Assembly: GCF_016862675.1 (NCBI RefSeq)
Contig: NZ_BONK01000022.1
Location: 1 to 58,140, forward strand
Length of the DNA stretch: 58,140 nucleotides
Source: Cellulomonas chitinilytica
Lineage (GTDB): Bacteria > Actinomycetota > Actinomycetes > Actinomycetales > Cellulomonadaceae
Direction: 5' to 3'
Shown: positions 17,688 to 25,487 of the stretch, one piece after another
Numbering within the stretch: the stretch's first letter is position 1
How the letters are laid out: the number at the start of each line of letters is the position of its first letter
Notes under the pieces: model-generated
What the model was told of the DNA's origin: nothing
The model's input: the letters and a program-made list of their open reading frames with translations, nothing else
The model's database searches: none
Made by a program: the position numbers and the translations under genes

Positions 17688-18452
17688 TCAGTCGAGGGCC
17701 TTCATGAACGACCACAGGTGCCCTTCGAGGTCGTACGCGCTGTAGACGCGGTACCCGTAGCTCTGGTCGACCGGTTCCTGCCGCACGTCGACACCCGCCG
17801 CGACCGAGCTCACGTGGTGGGCGTCGACGTCGTCCACCAGGACCGCGACGCCGGCCGTGGACGCGCCGAGCGACCGGGGCGACGCCAGCCGGTACGTCTC
17901 CTGCTGCGGATGCAGCCAGATGACCCCGTCGCCCGCGTACACCTCACCGTGCACCGCTGCGCCGTCGCCGTCGTGCACCAGCCGGCCCGGCACGAGCCCG
18001 AACGTGCGGACCAGCCAGGCGTGCGCGTCGCCGATGTCGGCGTAGACCAGCAGCGTGATCCGCTGCTGGGCGGACGGCTCCAGCGCCGTCATGGCCTCGA
18101 CGACGGCGAGCAGGTCGGTGTCCTCGGACGCCAGTGCCCCCGCGACGCGTGACCGCAGCCGGGCTGTCGCCTCCAGCCGTTCGTCCAGCGCGGCCAGGTG
18201 GGTCCGCAGCGCCGTCGCCAGGTCCCACGCGGGGTCGTCGATCGCGCGCTGCACCTCGCCCAGTCCCATGTCCAGGCGGCGTAGGAGGCAGATCCGGTAG
18301 AGCCGCTCGGCGTCGACGGCGTCGTACAGCCGGTGCCCGGCCGTGCTCCGCCTCGACGGTGTGAGCAGCCCGATCTGCTCGTAGTAGTGCAGCGTGCGGA
18401 CCGTCAGCCCGCTCGCCTGCGCCAGCTCACCCACCCGCAGTCCCGCGTCCAT
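17688..18452 (-). CDS. MerR-family regulator with C-terminal VOC domain
   Basis: 254 residues from ATG at 18452. The N-terminal MerR HTH (LRVGELAQASGLTVRTLHYY, then EQIGLLTPSRRS.AGHRLY) is followed by a dimerisation helix. From about residue 130 a VOC/glyoxalase-like domain runs (LLVYADIGDAHAWLVRTF to DLEGHLWSFMKAL), likely the ligand sensor. Members of this fused type control small-molecule or antibiotic responses. The promoter immediately upstream has a 19-bp spacer filled by an inverted repeat, so autoregulation is expected. The transcript may be leaderless. Confidence 0.9.
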   Translation of the reverse strand: MDAGLRVGELAQASGLTVRTLHYYEQIGLLTPSRRSTAGHRLYDAVDAERLYRICLLRRLDMGLGEVQRAIDDPAWDLATALRTHLAALDERLEATARLRSRVAGALASEDTDLLAVVEAMTALEPSAQQRITLLVYADIGDAHAWLVRTFGLVPGRLVHDGDGAAVHGEVYAGDGVIWLHPQQETYRLASPRSLGASTAGVAVLVDDVDAHHVSSVAAGVDVRQEPVDQSYGYRVYSAYDLEGHLWSFMKALD

Positions 18453-18460
18453 GCACAAGG

Positions 18461-18491
18461 ACGCTAGGACCTCACGCCACGTGAGGTGCAA
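18461..18491 (-). promoter_or_regulatory. MerR-type promoter/operator, 19-bp spacer
   Basis: On the minus strand TTGCAC (-35, 18486-18491) and TAGCGT (-10, 18461-18466) are separated by exactly 19 bases. Spanning them is a perfect inverted repeat ACCTCACG-CCA-CGTGAGGT (18469-18487). An over-long 19-bp spacer with a dyad is the hallmark of promoters remodelled by MerR proteins. The expected transcription start is 7-9 bases before, or at, the ATG of the MerR-VOC gene, giving little or no leader. Confidence 0.8.
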
Positions 18492-18600
18492 GGCCCGACG
18501 CGGGCCCGGTTGCGGCTCCCGCGGCGCATGTGACGCTGAGGCGAAGACGCCGAGCCGCCCGACGGCCAGGGCGAGTTCCGGTCGAGAAGGGCATGCCGCA

Positions 18601-19620
18601 GTGAAGCTTCCCCATCCACGTGGCCCGCTGAGCCGAGCCGTCACGGAGCTCGTGAGCCGTCCTGTCGGCTCCCGCCGACCCGCCGATGCCGAGCTGACCG
18701 TGCTCACGCAGCGTGTTCTCGGCCAGGCCGCCGACCTCGTGACGGACGACGACGTGCAGCTCGCGCTGTACGTGATGTACGAGCTCTTCTACGGCGGCTT
18801 CGACGGCGTGGACGACGACTGGGAGTGGGATCCCGAGCTCCTGGGTGTGCGCAGCCTCGTCGAGACGGCTCTCGAGAAGCAGCTGCTCGCGCGGGTCGCC
18901 GTCCCCGATGACGTGCCGCCGGACAGGGCTGCGGTCGCGGACGCGCTGTTCGCGTTGACGGCGCCCGGCCCGGGACCGAGCGTGGCGCGGTTCGTCGCGA
19001 AGAAGGCGAGCCGCGAGCAGCTGCACGAGTTCCTGATCCACCGGTCCGTGTACCAGCTGAAGGAGGCGGACCCGCACACGTGGGCGATCCCTCGGCTCAC
19101 GGGGCAGCCCAAGGCCGCGCTCGTCGAGATCCAGGCCGACGAGTACGGCGGCGGCGACCCGGGACGGATGCACTGCGAGCTGTTCGCCCGGACGATGCGT
19201 GGCGTCGGGCTCGACGCCGAGTACGGGGCGTACATCGAGCAGATCCCCGCCGTCACTCTGGCGGGGGTCAACGTGATGTCCTGGTTCGGGTTGCATCGTC
19301 GCTGGCGCGGTGCGATCGCCGGTCACCTCGCGGCGTTCGAGATGACGTCGTCCCTGCCGAACCGGCTGTACGGCGACGGGTTCCGCCGGCAGGGGTTCGG
19401 CCAGGACGTGACGCTGTACTTCGACGAGCACGTCGAGGCGGACGCCGTCCACGAGCAGATCGCGGGCCGTGACCTGGCAGGAGCTCTGGCCCAGCAGCAG
19501 CCCGACCTCACGCACGACATCCTGTTCGGCGCGGCCACCTGCCTGTACCTCGACGACCTGGTGGGGCGGCACCTGCTGTCCGCCTGGGACGCAGGGGTCA
19601 GCTCCCTGCGCGAGTCATGA
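18601..19620 (+). CDS. Iron-containing redox enzyme family protein (haem-oxygenase-like diiron fold)
   Basis: 339 residues from GTG. The QADEYGGGDPGRMHCELFARTM segment (about 178-200) carries the Glu/Asp/His metal-ligand pattern of the haem-oxygenase-like diiron/iron-containing redox family, and a second helix holds further acidic and His residues (YFDEHVEADAVHEQ). Such proteins perform oxidative chemistry with a diiron centre; the substrate here is unknown. The stop overlaps the start of a CDGSH iron-sulfur gene by 4 bp (ATGA), so the two are translationally coupled. This suggests the CDGSH protein serves it as electron carrier or iron-sulfur partner. Confidence 0.82.
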   Translation: MKLPHPRGPLSRAVTELVSRPVGSRRPADAELTVLTQRVLGQAADLVTDDDVQLALYVMYELFYGGFDGVDDDWEWDPELLGVRSLVETALEKQLLARVAVPDDVPPDRAAVADALFALTAPGPGPSVARFVAKKASREQLHEFLIHRSVYQLKEADPHTWAIPRLTGQPKAALVEIQADEYGGGDPGRMHCELFARTMRGVGLDAEYGAYIEQIPAVTLAGVNVMSWFGLHRRWRGAIAGHLAAFEMTSSLPNRLYGDGFRRQGFGQDVTLYFDEHVEADAVHEQIAGRDLAGALAQQQPDLTHDILFGAATCLYLDDLVGRHLLSAWDAGVSSLRES

Positions 19621-19847
19621 CGTCGGGCCCCGATCCGGCACGTCGGCGGGCGGATCGCCGCCCACCGACGATCGTGCCCTGCCCCGACGGGCCGATCCTC
19701 GTCCGCGGTGACGTGACGATCCTCGACGACGACGGTCGTCCGGTGCCACGGCAGCGCGCGACCGTCGCGCTCTGCCGCTGCGGGGCGTCCACCATCAAGC
19801 CGTTCTGCGACGGGACGCACAAGGCGATCGGTTTCACCTCGGCGTGA
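19617..19847 (+). CDS. CDGSH-type iron-sulfur protein
   Basis: 76 residues. The CDGSH motif reads CRCGASTIKPFCDGTHK with Cys53, Cys55, Cys64 and His68 as ligands of a [2Fe-2S] cluster (3 Cys, 1 His). The preceding segment (IVPCPDGPILVRGDVTILDD) is the short beta portion seen in bacterial single-CDGSH proteins. Soluble, expected to be redox active. It overlaps the upstream diiron-type enzyme by 4 bp, implying a stoichiometric partner. Confidence 0.92.
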   Translation: MTSGPDPARRRADRRPPTIVPCPDGPILVRGDVTILDDDGRPVPRQRATVALCRCGASTIKPFCDGTHKAIGFTSA

Positions 19848-19883
19848 CGGCGCAGCGCGACGGCAGGCGAACGAGACGTTCCG

Positions 19884-20633
19884 TCAGGCCCGGAGCGGGC
19901 CGCGCACGATCGAGTCGCCGGAGTGTGCAGGGTTGCCGTCGAGCAGCTCCTGGGAGACGTCGACCACCGAGTACTCGCTCAGGTCCAGCCCCGCGGGCAG
20001 GTCGAAGCGTCCCGACCGCCCCTCGAGGGTGCCGAGACTGACCAGGCCGCTGACGTCGGGCTTGAGGAGCCAGACCTCCTGGAACGCATCGTCTGTCGGG
20101 GGGGAGCTCGACAGGTCGAGGACCAGGACCCGGGTGCCGTCAGCTCGCGTCTCCACGACCGCCGAGCCGGACGCGTCCCAGCCCGGCAGCGGTTCGAGCG
20201 TGGCGGTGGCCAGCACGGTCACGGGCTGGTCCCGGTTCGCGATCCACCACGTCGCCCCGCCACCGACCACGAGGCCGGCGGCTGCGGCGACCGCGATCCA
20301 CCGCCAGGCCACAGGACGCCTGCGGCGCGTGTCGAGCTCGACCACCGCGGCGTCCGGTCCCACGTCGCTCGAGCCGGTGCCGAGCGCGCGGGCGTCGGGC
20401 GACAGGTGCAGCTCGTCGGCCACGCGGTCCCAGACCGTCGGAGCAGGCGAGACGAGAGCCGCGTCGGCGGACACGGGGCGGGCGAGCATCACGACGTCCC
20501 GCAGCGCGGTGAGCTCGTCGGCGCACCGCTCGCACTCCTCGATGTGCGCGAGCTCGGCCGTCGAGCCGACCGTCTCGCCGAGGGCGAGCAGGGCGAGCAC
20601 GTCGTCGTCCACGTGCGACTCATCGGACGGCAC
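19884..20633 (-). CDS. Anti-sigma factor, RskA-like
   Basis: 249 residues. The N-terminal zinc anti-sigma motif has His30, Cys34 and Cys37 (HIEECERC), a membrane helix at about 110-131 follows, and the outer domain is RskA/anti-sigma-K-like (LEPLPGWDASGSA, DAFQEVWLL, then LEGRSGRFDLP). It would hold the upstream sigma factor at the membrane until an envelope signal triggers proteolysis. Its start lies 14 bp inside the sigma gene, so the pair is coupled. Last gene of the sortase operon. Confidence 0.9.
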   Translation of the reverse strand: MPSDESHVDDDVLALLALGETVGSTAELAHIEECERCADELTALRDVVMLARPVSADAALVSPAPTVWDRVADELHLSPDARALGTGSSDVGPDAAVVELDTRRRRPVAWRWIAVAAAAGLVVGGGATWWIANRDQPVTVLATATLEPLPGWDASGSAVVETRADGTRVLVLDLSSSPPTDDAFQEVWLLKPDVSGLVSLGTLEGRSGRFDLPAGLDLSEYSVVDVSQELLDGNPAHSGDSIVRGPLRA

Positions 20634-21222
20634 CGTCCACCTCCCATCGGGTCCGCAGTCGGGCGAGGCTGCGCCGGACGTGGCTCTTGACCGTGCCGAG
20701 CGGCAGGTCGAGTCTGCTCGCGATCTGGTCGTGCGTGAGCCCGTCGTAGAACGCGAGCCTCAAGATCGTCCGTTGCGGGTCGCCCAACCGGTCCAGCTCG
20801 TCGGCGACGACGACGCGATCCACCACGCGGTCGTCGACGGTGGCCGGGGGCGCCGGTGGCGACCCGAGCGTCTTGTCGTGCAGCCGCCGTTCCCGCGCAC
20901 GTCGCTCGTGGACGTCCGCGACGACGTGTCGGGTGATGCCCAGGAGCCAGGCCGGGAGGCGTGACCGGTCGGGCTCGAACCGCGCCCGGCCGCGCCACGC
21001 CTCGACGAAGACCTGCTGGGTGGCGTCCTCGGCGTCCGTGGCGCTGCCCAGCGACCGCAGGGAGATCGTGTAGACGAGTGCGGACCACCGTCGGTACGCC
21101 TCGGCGACCGCAGCCTCGTTGCCCCGGGCGAACGCGGCACCGAGCTCCTCGACGCCGTCGCCATCGGGGTCGAGCCGGTGCGGGCGCGCGGGGTCCGAGG
21201 ACCCCGGGCCGGGTGCGCTCAC
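20620..21222 (-). CDS. ECF RNA polymerase sigma factor (SigK-like)
   Basis: 200 residues from GTG at 21222, preferred because GAGGAG sits 6 bases upstream; GTG at 21255, overlapping the sortase stop as GTGA, is the alternative and adds 11 residues. Region 2 (AYRRWSALVYTISLRSLGSA, then EDATQQVFVEAWR) and region 4 (LRLAFYDGLTHDQIASRLDL, then PLGTVKSHVRRSL) are complete. Paired with a zinc anti-sigma factor directly downstream. Context suggests it controls the surface protein/sortase operon to which it belongs. Confidence 0.92.
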   Translation of the reverse strand: MSAPGPGSSDPARPHRLDPDGDGVEELGAAFARGNEAAVAEAYRRWSALVYTISLRSLGSATDAEDATQQVFVEAWRGRARFEPDRSRLPAWLLGITRHVVADVHERRARERRLHDKTLGSPPAPPATVDDRVVDRVVVADELDRLGDPQRTILRLAFYDGLTHDQIASRLDLPLGTVKSHVRRSLARLRTRWEVDGAVR

Positions 21223-21251
21223 CGACGGCTCCTCACGTGCTCGCTCCAGCG

Positions 21252-21935
21252 TCACGGCTGCCCGCCGAGCGGCTCGGCCGTCACGACGACGTTGTCCGCA
21301 TAGTGTCCGGTGTCCCGCCGGAACGTGCCTCCGCAGGTCACGACCACGAGGCGCGGGGGACCCGTGCGGTCGAACCACAGGTCGACGGGCGCTGCCTCCT
21401 TGGGGACTCGCTGGACGTCCACGACCCGGTAGGCGTGGTCCTTCCCGTCGACGGTCGAGACGGTCAGCGTCGCGCCGACGCCGACCTCGCGGAGCCGGGC
21501 CAGCTGCCCGACGCCGCTGAGCCGGCTGTCGACGTGCCCCGCCAGGACGGTGGTGCCGGCGGGGTCGCCCGGCGCGGGTCCGAACCGGTACCAGCCGGCA
21601 CGGTCGGCGTCCTCGGGGATCTGCATCTGACCGTCGTCCTGCACTCCGACCGCGTCCACCGGCATGTCGATCCGCGCGTCGGGCACGACGAGCCGCACGG
21701 GCGCAGGGGCCGCGACGGGCGGCCGCTGGGCACCGAGTGCCGCGTCGTGGACAGGCACGGGGGCCGGCGGCTCGACGGGTGACGGTCGCCGGGTCGACGC
21801 GGGGGAGGACACCACCACGACCGGGTCGGGGTCGGAGCGCTGACCGGTGCATCCGGTCAGCGCCGCTGTCGACGTCCCGACGAGGACGACCACGAACAGG
21901 CGTGCGCACAGGCGCGCCGCGGTCCGGGGGGCCAC
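21252..21935 (-). CDS. Class F sortase, with lipoprotein-type signal
   Basis: 227 residues from GTG with GGGGAG upstream. Transpeptidase that joins surface proteins to the cell wall or to one another. The catalytic His133 is in LAGHVDS, Cys200 in VVTCGGTF and Arg205/206 follow, the order and spacing of actinobacterial class F sortases (VVPDARIDMPVDAVGV lead-in). The N-terminus has a hydrophobic run ending ALTGC with Cys29 fitting a lipobox, so the enzyme may be lipid-anchored rather than held by a membrane helix. Lies between the DUF4397 substrate candidate and the sigma factor. Confidence 0.9.
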   Translation of the reverse strand: MAPRTAARLCARLFVVVLVGTSTAALTGCTGQRSDPDPVVVVSSPASTRRPSPVEPPAPVPVHDAALGAQRPPVAAPAPVRLVVPDARIDMPVDAVGVQDDGQMQIPEDADRAGWYRFGPAPGDPAGTTVLAGHVDSRLSGVGQLARLREVGVGATLTVSTVDGKDHAYRVVDVQRVPKEAAPVDLWFDRTGPPRLVVVTCGGTFRRDTGHYADNVVVTAEPLGGQP

Positions 21936-21976
21936 GACGGGCTCCCCGGACCGCGGCGCTCGCTCGGCCGGCAGGG

Positions 21977-22801
21977 TCAGCTCCGCTGCGTCGCGGTGCG
22001 ACGGGCGAACGCGAGGGCGACGAGGCCGGCGGCCGCCAGGGCGGCCACGGCGTACGGCCACACGGGCGCGCCGCCGTCGGAGACCAGACCGACCTCGCCG
22101 GCGTTCACGCCGGACGGGTTGCCGTGCAGCCCGCTGATCGTCTGGGTGGCGAGCGCGAGGGTCGACGGCGACGCTGTCGCACTGCCCCAGGCGTAGACGA
22201 TCGTGCTGGTGCCCTCGGTCACCGGGACGTCGGCGGGACCGAGCAGCGCCGGCTCGGTGGTCCCGGTGGCGGTCACGCTGGCCGAGACCGTCCCGGCAGG
22301 CAGGTTCAGGACCTTCTCGTCCGGGTTGGTGAGGTTGCTGATCACCGCGGTGCCGCCCGCGAGCACGTCGACGCCGGGCGCCGCGGCGACGTGCCTGACG
22401 GTCAGCCGTCCCTGACCGGCCGGGGTGGTCGAGACGTCGTTGGTGAACAGCGTGGCGGTCGGTGCCCCGGCGGCGTCGAGGTGCGCGACCGCCGTGTAGT
22501 TCTTGCCCGCCTCCAGGGCCAGGTCCACCGGGCCGATCGCGGCAGACGAGGCGTCGGCGGCGTCGGCGGCCGTGATGGCGACCGTGTACGTGCCTGCGGC
22601 CAGGTCGAGCGGGCCGGCCAGCGACCCGGGTGTGAAGTCGTCGAGCGTCCGCTCGCCGTTGACCCACACGTCGACGGTCAGGCCGGGCACGCCGTGGAGC
22701 ACGGAGAGCTGGGCGGGGTCCGCCGCCGAGGCAGGCCCCGCCGCGAGCGTGACGAGGGCGAGGGTTCCCGCGGCGAGGCCGGCGGCGAGGCGTGCACGCA
22801 T
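21977..22801 (-). CDS. DUF4397-domain surface protein with C-terminal membrane anchor
   Basis: 274 residues with a signal peptide cleaved after about 26 (GPASA). Two DUF4397-type beta units follow (QLSVLHGVPGLTVDVWVNGE and RLTVRHVAAAPGVDVLAGG). The C-terminus has a membrane helix (WPYAVAALAAAGLVALAF) and a basic RR tail, the layout of a sortase substrate, but there is no LPXTG. The preceding GVNAGEVGLVSDGG is the candidate recognition segment. First gene of the operon with the class F sortase, sigma factor and anti-sigma factor. AAGGA at good spacing supports the ATG. Confidence 0.88.
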   Translation of the reverse strand: MRARLAAGLAAGTLALVTLAAGPASAADPAQLSVLHGVPGLTVDVWVNGERTLDDFTPGSLAGPLDLAAGTYTVAITAADAADASSAAIGPVDLALEAGKNYTAVAHLDAAGAPTATLFTNDVSTTPAGQGRLTVRHVAAAPGVDVLAGGTAVISNLTNPDEKVLNLPAGTVSASVTATGTTEPALLGPADVPVTEGTSTIVYAWGSATASPSTLALATQTISGLHGNPSGVNAGEVGLVSDGGAPVWPYAVAALAAAGLVALAFARRTATQRS

Positions 22802-22957
22802 GAGGTGTCCTTCGGGGACTGGCCCGATCGGGGACCGGGCGGCCGGGTGCTGCTGACACCCCTCCTTCCCGTGACGAGCCCCCGACGGATGCACCGAGTT
22901 CCGGGCCGGTGCCGTCTCCAGATGCTCAGCAGGCTGAGCACCGCGATGCTGGCGGGC

Positions 22958-23803
22958 ATGAACACCGTCACCTCGGAACGCACGTCGCGGGCCACCGGGT
23001 CCGACCACCTCCGGCAGGTCCTCGTGCTCGCGGGGGCGCTGCTGGCCGTCGCCGGTGCCGCCGTGGGATCAGGTGCCTTCGGGGGACAGCCGATCCAGGA
23101 CGCCGCCGGTGGGGCGCTGTCGGCCGACGCCACGCCGATCGCTCCCGCCCAGCAGGCGTTCTCGATCTGGTCCGTGATCTACCTCGGTCTGCTGGCCGTC
23201 GCCGTGGCCCAGGCGCTGCCGGCGCAGGCGACCAGCCCGAGGTTCCGCGCCACGGCGTGGTGGGTCCTGGCGTCGATGGTCCTGAACGCCGTGTGGATCG
23301 CCGCCGCCCAGGCGGGTGTGCTGGCCGGCACGGTCCTCGTCATCGTGGCGCTCCTGGCGGTGCTCGCGCGCCTGTTCGTCGTGCTGGTCCGCATGCCTCC
23401 CCACGGCGGAGCGGACGTCCTGACGGATGCCACGGTGGGCCTGTACCTCGGTTGGGTCAGCGTGGCGACCCTGGCCAACATCACCGCGTTCCTCTCGGCG
23501 GCCGACGTGGGCGAGCTCGGCCTCGGGGCGACCGCCTGGTCCGTCGTCGTGCTCGTGGCAGCGGCGGTCCTCGCCGTCGCGTACGCGGTCCACGGCGCAC
23601 GCCGGCCCACCGTCATCCTCCCGGTCGGCGTGGCCATGGCCTGGGGGCTCGCGTGGATCAGCGTGGGCAGGCAGTCGCCACCTCTGGAGAACGCCGTGGT
23701 CTCGGTGGTCGCCGCCACGGCCGCGGTTGTGGCCCTCGTGTCCGTCGTCGTCGCGGCGTTCGTCGGACGTCGCCGAGCAGGAGCGCTCGCGGCGTCCAGC
23801 TGA
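22958..23803 (+). CDS. TspO/MBR-like polytopic membrane protein
   Basis: 281 residues with about seven hydrophobic segments. The early QAFSIWSVIYLGLLAVAVAQ and later TAWWVLASMVLNAVWIAAAQ are the tryptophan-rich signatures of the tryptophan-rich sensory protein/TspO-like group. Longer than classic five-helix TspO, like the actinobacterial variants. Role in porphyrin or small-molecule handling is inferred from the family only. ATG at 22958 chosen; an in-frame ATG three codons upstream is possible. Divergent from the DUF4397 operon and convergent with the Mn-catalase operon. Confidence 0.72.
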   Translation: MNTVTSERTSRATGSDHLRQVLVLAGALLAVAGAAVGSGAFGGQPIQDAAGGALSADATPIAPAQQAFSIWSVIYLGLLAVAVAQALPAQATSPRFRATAWWVLASMVLNAVWIAAAQAGVLAGTVLVIVALLAVLARLFVVLVRMPPHGGADVLTDATVGLYLGWVSVATLANITAFLSAADVGELGLGATAWSVVVLVAAAVLAVAYAVHGARRPTVILPVGVAMAWGLAWISVGRQSPPLENAVVSVVAATAAVVALVSVVVAAFVGRRRAGALAASS

Positions 23804-23811
23804 GGATCCCG

Positions 23812-24085
23812 TCAGTGTGCAGCGCCCTGACGGGCGACCGCGGACTCGACCGCGGGCAGGAAGTGGTCGAGGTCGTCGGGCTCCGGGACGTGATCAGGGT
23901 GTACCCGGCCTCGGTGTCGACGACCACGGGTTGGTCGGTCCACCGTGCGCCGGCGTTGCGCACGTCGGTCGCCAGCGACGGGTAGGAGGTCAGCGGTGCT
24001 CCAGGGGCACGACGAGCTCGTCCTGCTCGACGCCGTAGTTGGTGACGATCGCCAGCACGCGCTGACCGCGCAGGTCCTCGGTCAT
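23812..24085 (-). pseudogene. Decayed PfpI/DJ-1-family gene (internal deletion plus frameshift)
   Basis: The ATG at 24085 overlaps the Mn-catalase stop (ATGA). The first frame gives MTEDLRGQRVLAIVTNYGVE then QDELVVPLEH and a stop, the standard PfpI N-terminus. A second frame then carries the family C-terminus (APLTSYPSLATDVRNAGARW...VVVDTEAGYTLITSR). A third frame, shifted by one base after SRSP, completes it (DDLDHFLPAVESAV...). About 95 residues including the nucleophile Cys region are missing between the first two pieces. So a type-1 glutamine-amidotransferase-like stress protease gene of the Mn-catalase operon has been lost. A sequencing error cannot explain the large deletion. Confidence 0.85.
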
Positions 24086-25059
24086 GACTTTCCCTTCTTC
24101 TCGGTCGTCGGTTCGACGGGCCCGTACAGCGGCTGCACCTCGTTCATCTCGAGGTCCGCGGTCGCCTGAATGAGTGCCAGGAGGTCGGTGTCCAGGCCGG
24201 GGGAGAACTCCTCGAAGCGCTCCTTCGCGATCGTCTGCGGGACCCCTGCAGGTGCCTGCTCGCTCGCGTCCAGCTCCGTGCCGTCGTTCGAGGGCGACAT
24301 GCCGCGGAAGATCTTCCCGGCCTCGGACGCGGCGGTCAGGTCGAACGAGTACTGCTTGCTCTGCAGGCCCAGGTCGAGGAGCTTCTTGACCTCGGGGAAC
24401 TTCTCCGCGTTCGTCTTCGGGATGGGCAGGACCTTGTTCCAGCCGACGCCGAGGGTCTCCAGGGCGCGGGCGTAGGCGTTCTCGTGCGCCTGGTCGCGGA
24501 CGATGAGGTAGGCGATCGTCGAGCGGGCCGTCTTGTTGGCGGTCATCTCGTAGATCCGGCACTTCTGCAGCCGTCCGGTGGACTCCAGCATCAGGTTGTA
24601 GAGGAGATCCAGGACCAGGTTCCCCGAGTTGTAGACGTACGTGCCGCTCCACGGGTTGCCCGCGGCGTCGACGGGCAGGGCACCCTGGGAGGCGACGAGG
24701 TAGTGGTGGATGTTGCCCTCGTCGAGCGCCAGCCGCAGCGGTGTCTCGCCGCCGGCGCCGGGCTTGTCCAGCGGGTCGGACTTCTTGCCGGTGTACCGGG
24801 GGGAGCCGTCGAGCAGGCGCGCGATGGTGGTGCCGATGAGCTCGACGTGGCTGATCTCCTCGGTACCGATGCCCTGGAGCAGGTCGCGGTACGGCTTCCC
24901 GGCAGGGCCACGGAAGTTGATGCTCTGGAACAGGTACTGCATCATCGTCCGCATCTCGCCGAACTGGCCCCCGAGCCCTTCCTGCAGGGCGTTCGCGGCG
25001 GCCGGGTCCGGCTCGTCGGCCTCGATCTCGTTGATCAGTCGCTGCACATGCAGGTACAT
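24082..25059 (-). CDS. Manganese catalase
   Basis: 325 residues from ATG at 25059 (MYLHVQRLINEIEADEPDP, the usual family start), with AGGGGG upstream. Decomposes hydrogen peroxide at a dinuclear manganese centre. The four-helix ferritin-like core shows ligand helices FGEMRTMMQYLFQS, GTEEISHVELIGTTIARLL and DQAHENAYARALETLGV, plus the GNIHHYLVASQGALPVDAAG region. Full family length with the typical C-terminal EVQPLYGP. Operon with the decayed PfpI gene downstream and possibly a 50-codon frame upstream. Confidence 0.96.
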   Translation of the reverse strand: MYLHVQRLINEIEADEPDPAAANALQEGLGGQFGEMRTMMQYLFQSINFRGPAGKPYRDLLQGIGTEEISHVELIGTTIARLLDGSPRYTGKKSDPLDKPGAGGETPLRLALDEGNIHHYLVASQGALPVDAAGNPWSGTYVYNSGNLVLDLLYNLMLESTGRLQKCRIYEMTANKTARSTIAYLIVRDQAHENAYARALETLGVGWNKVLPIPKTNAEKFPEVKKLLDLGLQSKQYSFDLTAASEAGKIFRGMSPSNDGTELDASEQAPAGVPQTIAKERFEEFSPGLDTDLLALIQATADLEMNEVQPLYGPVEPTTEKKGKS

Positions 25060-25069
25060 GCTGAGCCCC

Positions 25070-25222
25070 CTACGGCATCTGGTCGTCGTCGTTCTCACGG
25101 TTCTCGCGCAGGGCGCGCGCGCGTCGGACGTCCTCCTCCGGTTCGGTCTGGCGGTCGTCGCTCGCCTTCGTGCAGCCCGGGCAGCCGGATGCTCGCCGGC
25201 GCACTGTCTCGCGCGATCTCAT
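25070..25222 (-). CDS. Possible 50-residue leader gene upstream of Mn-catalase
   Basis: Reads MRSRETVRRRASGCPGCTKA then DDRQTEPEEDVRRARALREN and ends DDQMP, stopping 10 bp before the Mn-catalase start on the same strand. Third codon positions are about 80 percent G or C, as in real genes here. A CPGC motif and a charged tail are the only notable features. The start has no good ribosome-binding site and a GTG six codons in is possible. I cannot assign a function. Confidence 0.35.
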   Translation of the reverse strand: MRSRETVRRRASGCPGCTKASDDRQTEPEEDVRRARALRENRENDDDQMP

Positions 25223-25487
25223 GGGGGAGGTGCCAGGCGTGCACCGGCAGTCGTGGTCGGAGTCGGCCTCGCTCCGTCCTGTGCGCGGCGACGTGTCCTG
25301 TCCCGGGCGACCTTGGTCCGGCCTCGTTCCTCGACCGGCACGTCGACGCTAAGCGCGGTCGCCGTGCCCCGCCACCGGGGCCACGTCCGTCGACGGGGGC
25401 CGTCGGACGGCTCGTCGCTCGCCGCGACGGCGCAACGCGTGGTCCACGCCGCAGGACGACGCCCGCGGCTGGCACCAGGATGGGTGG

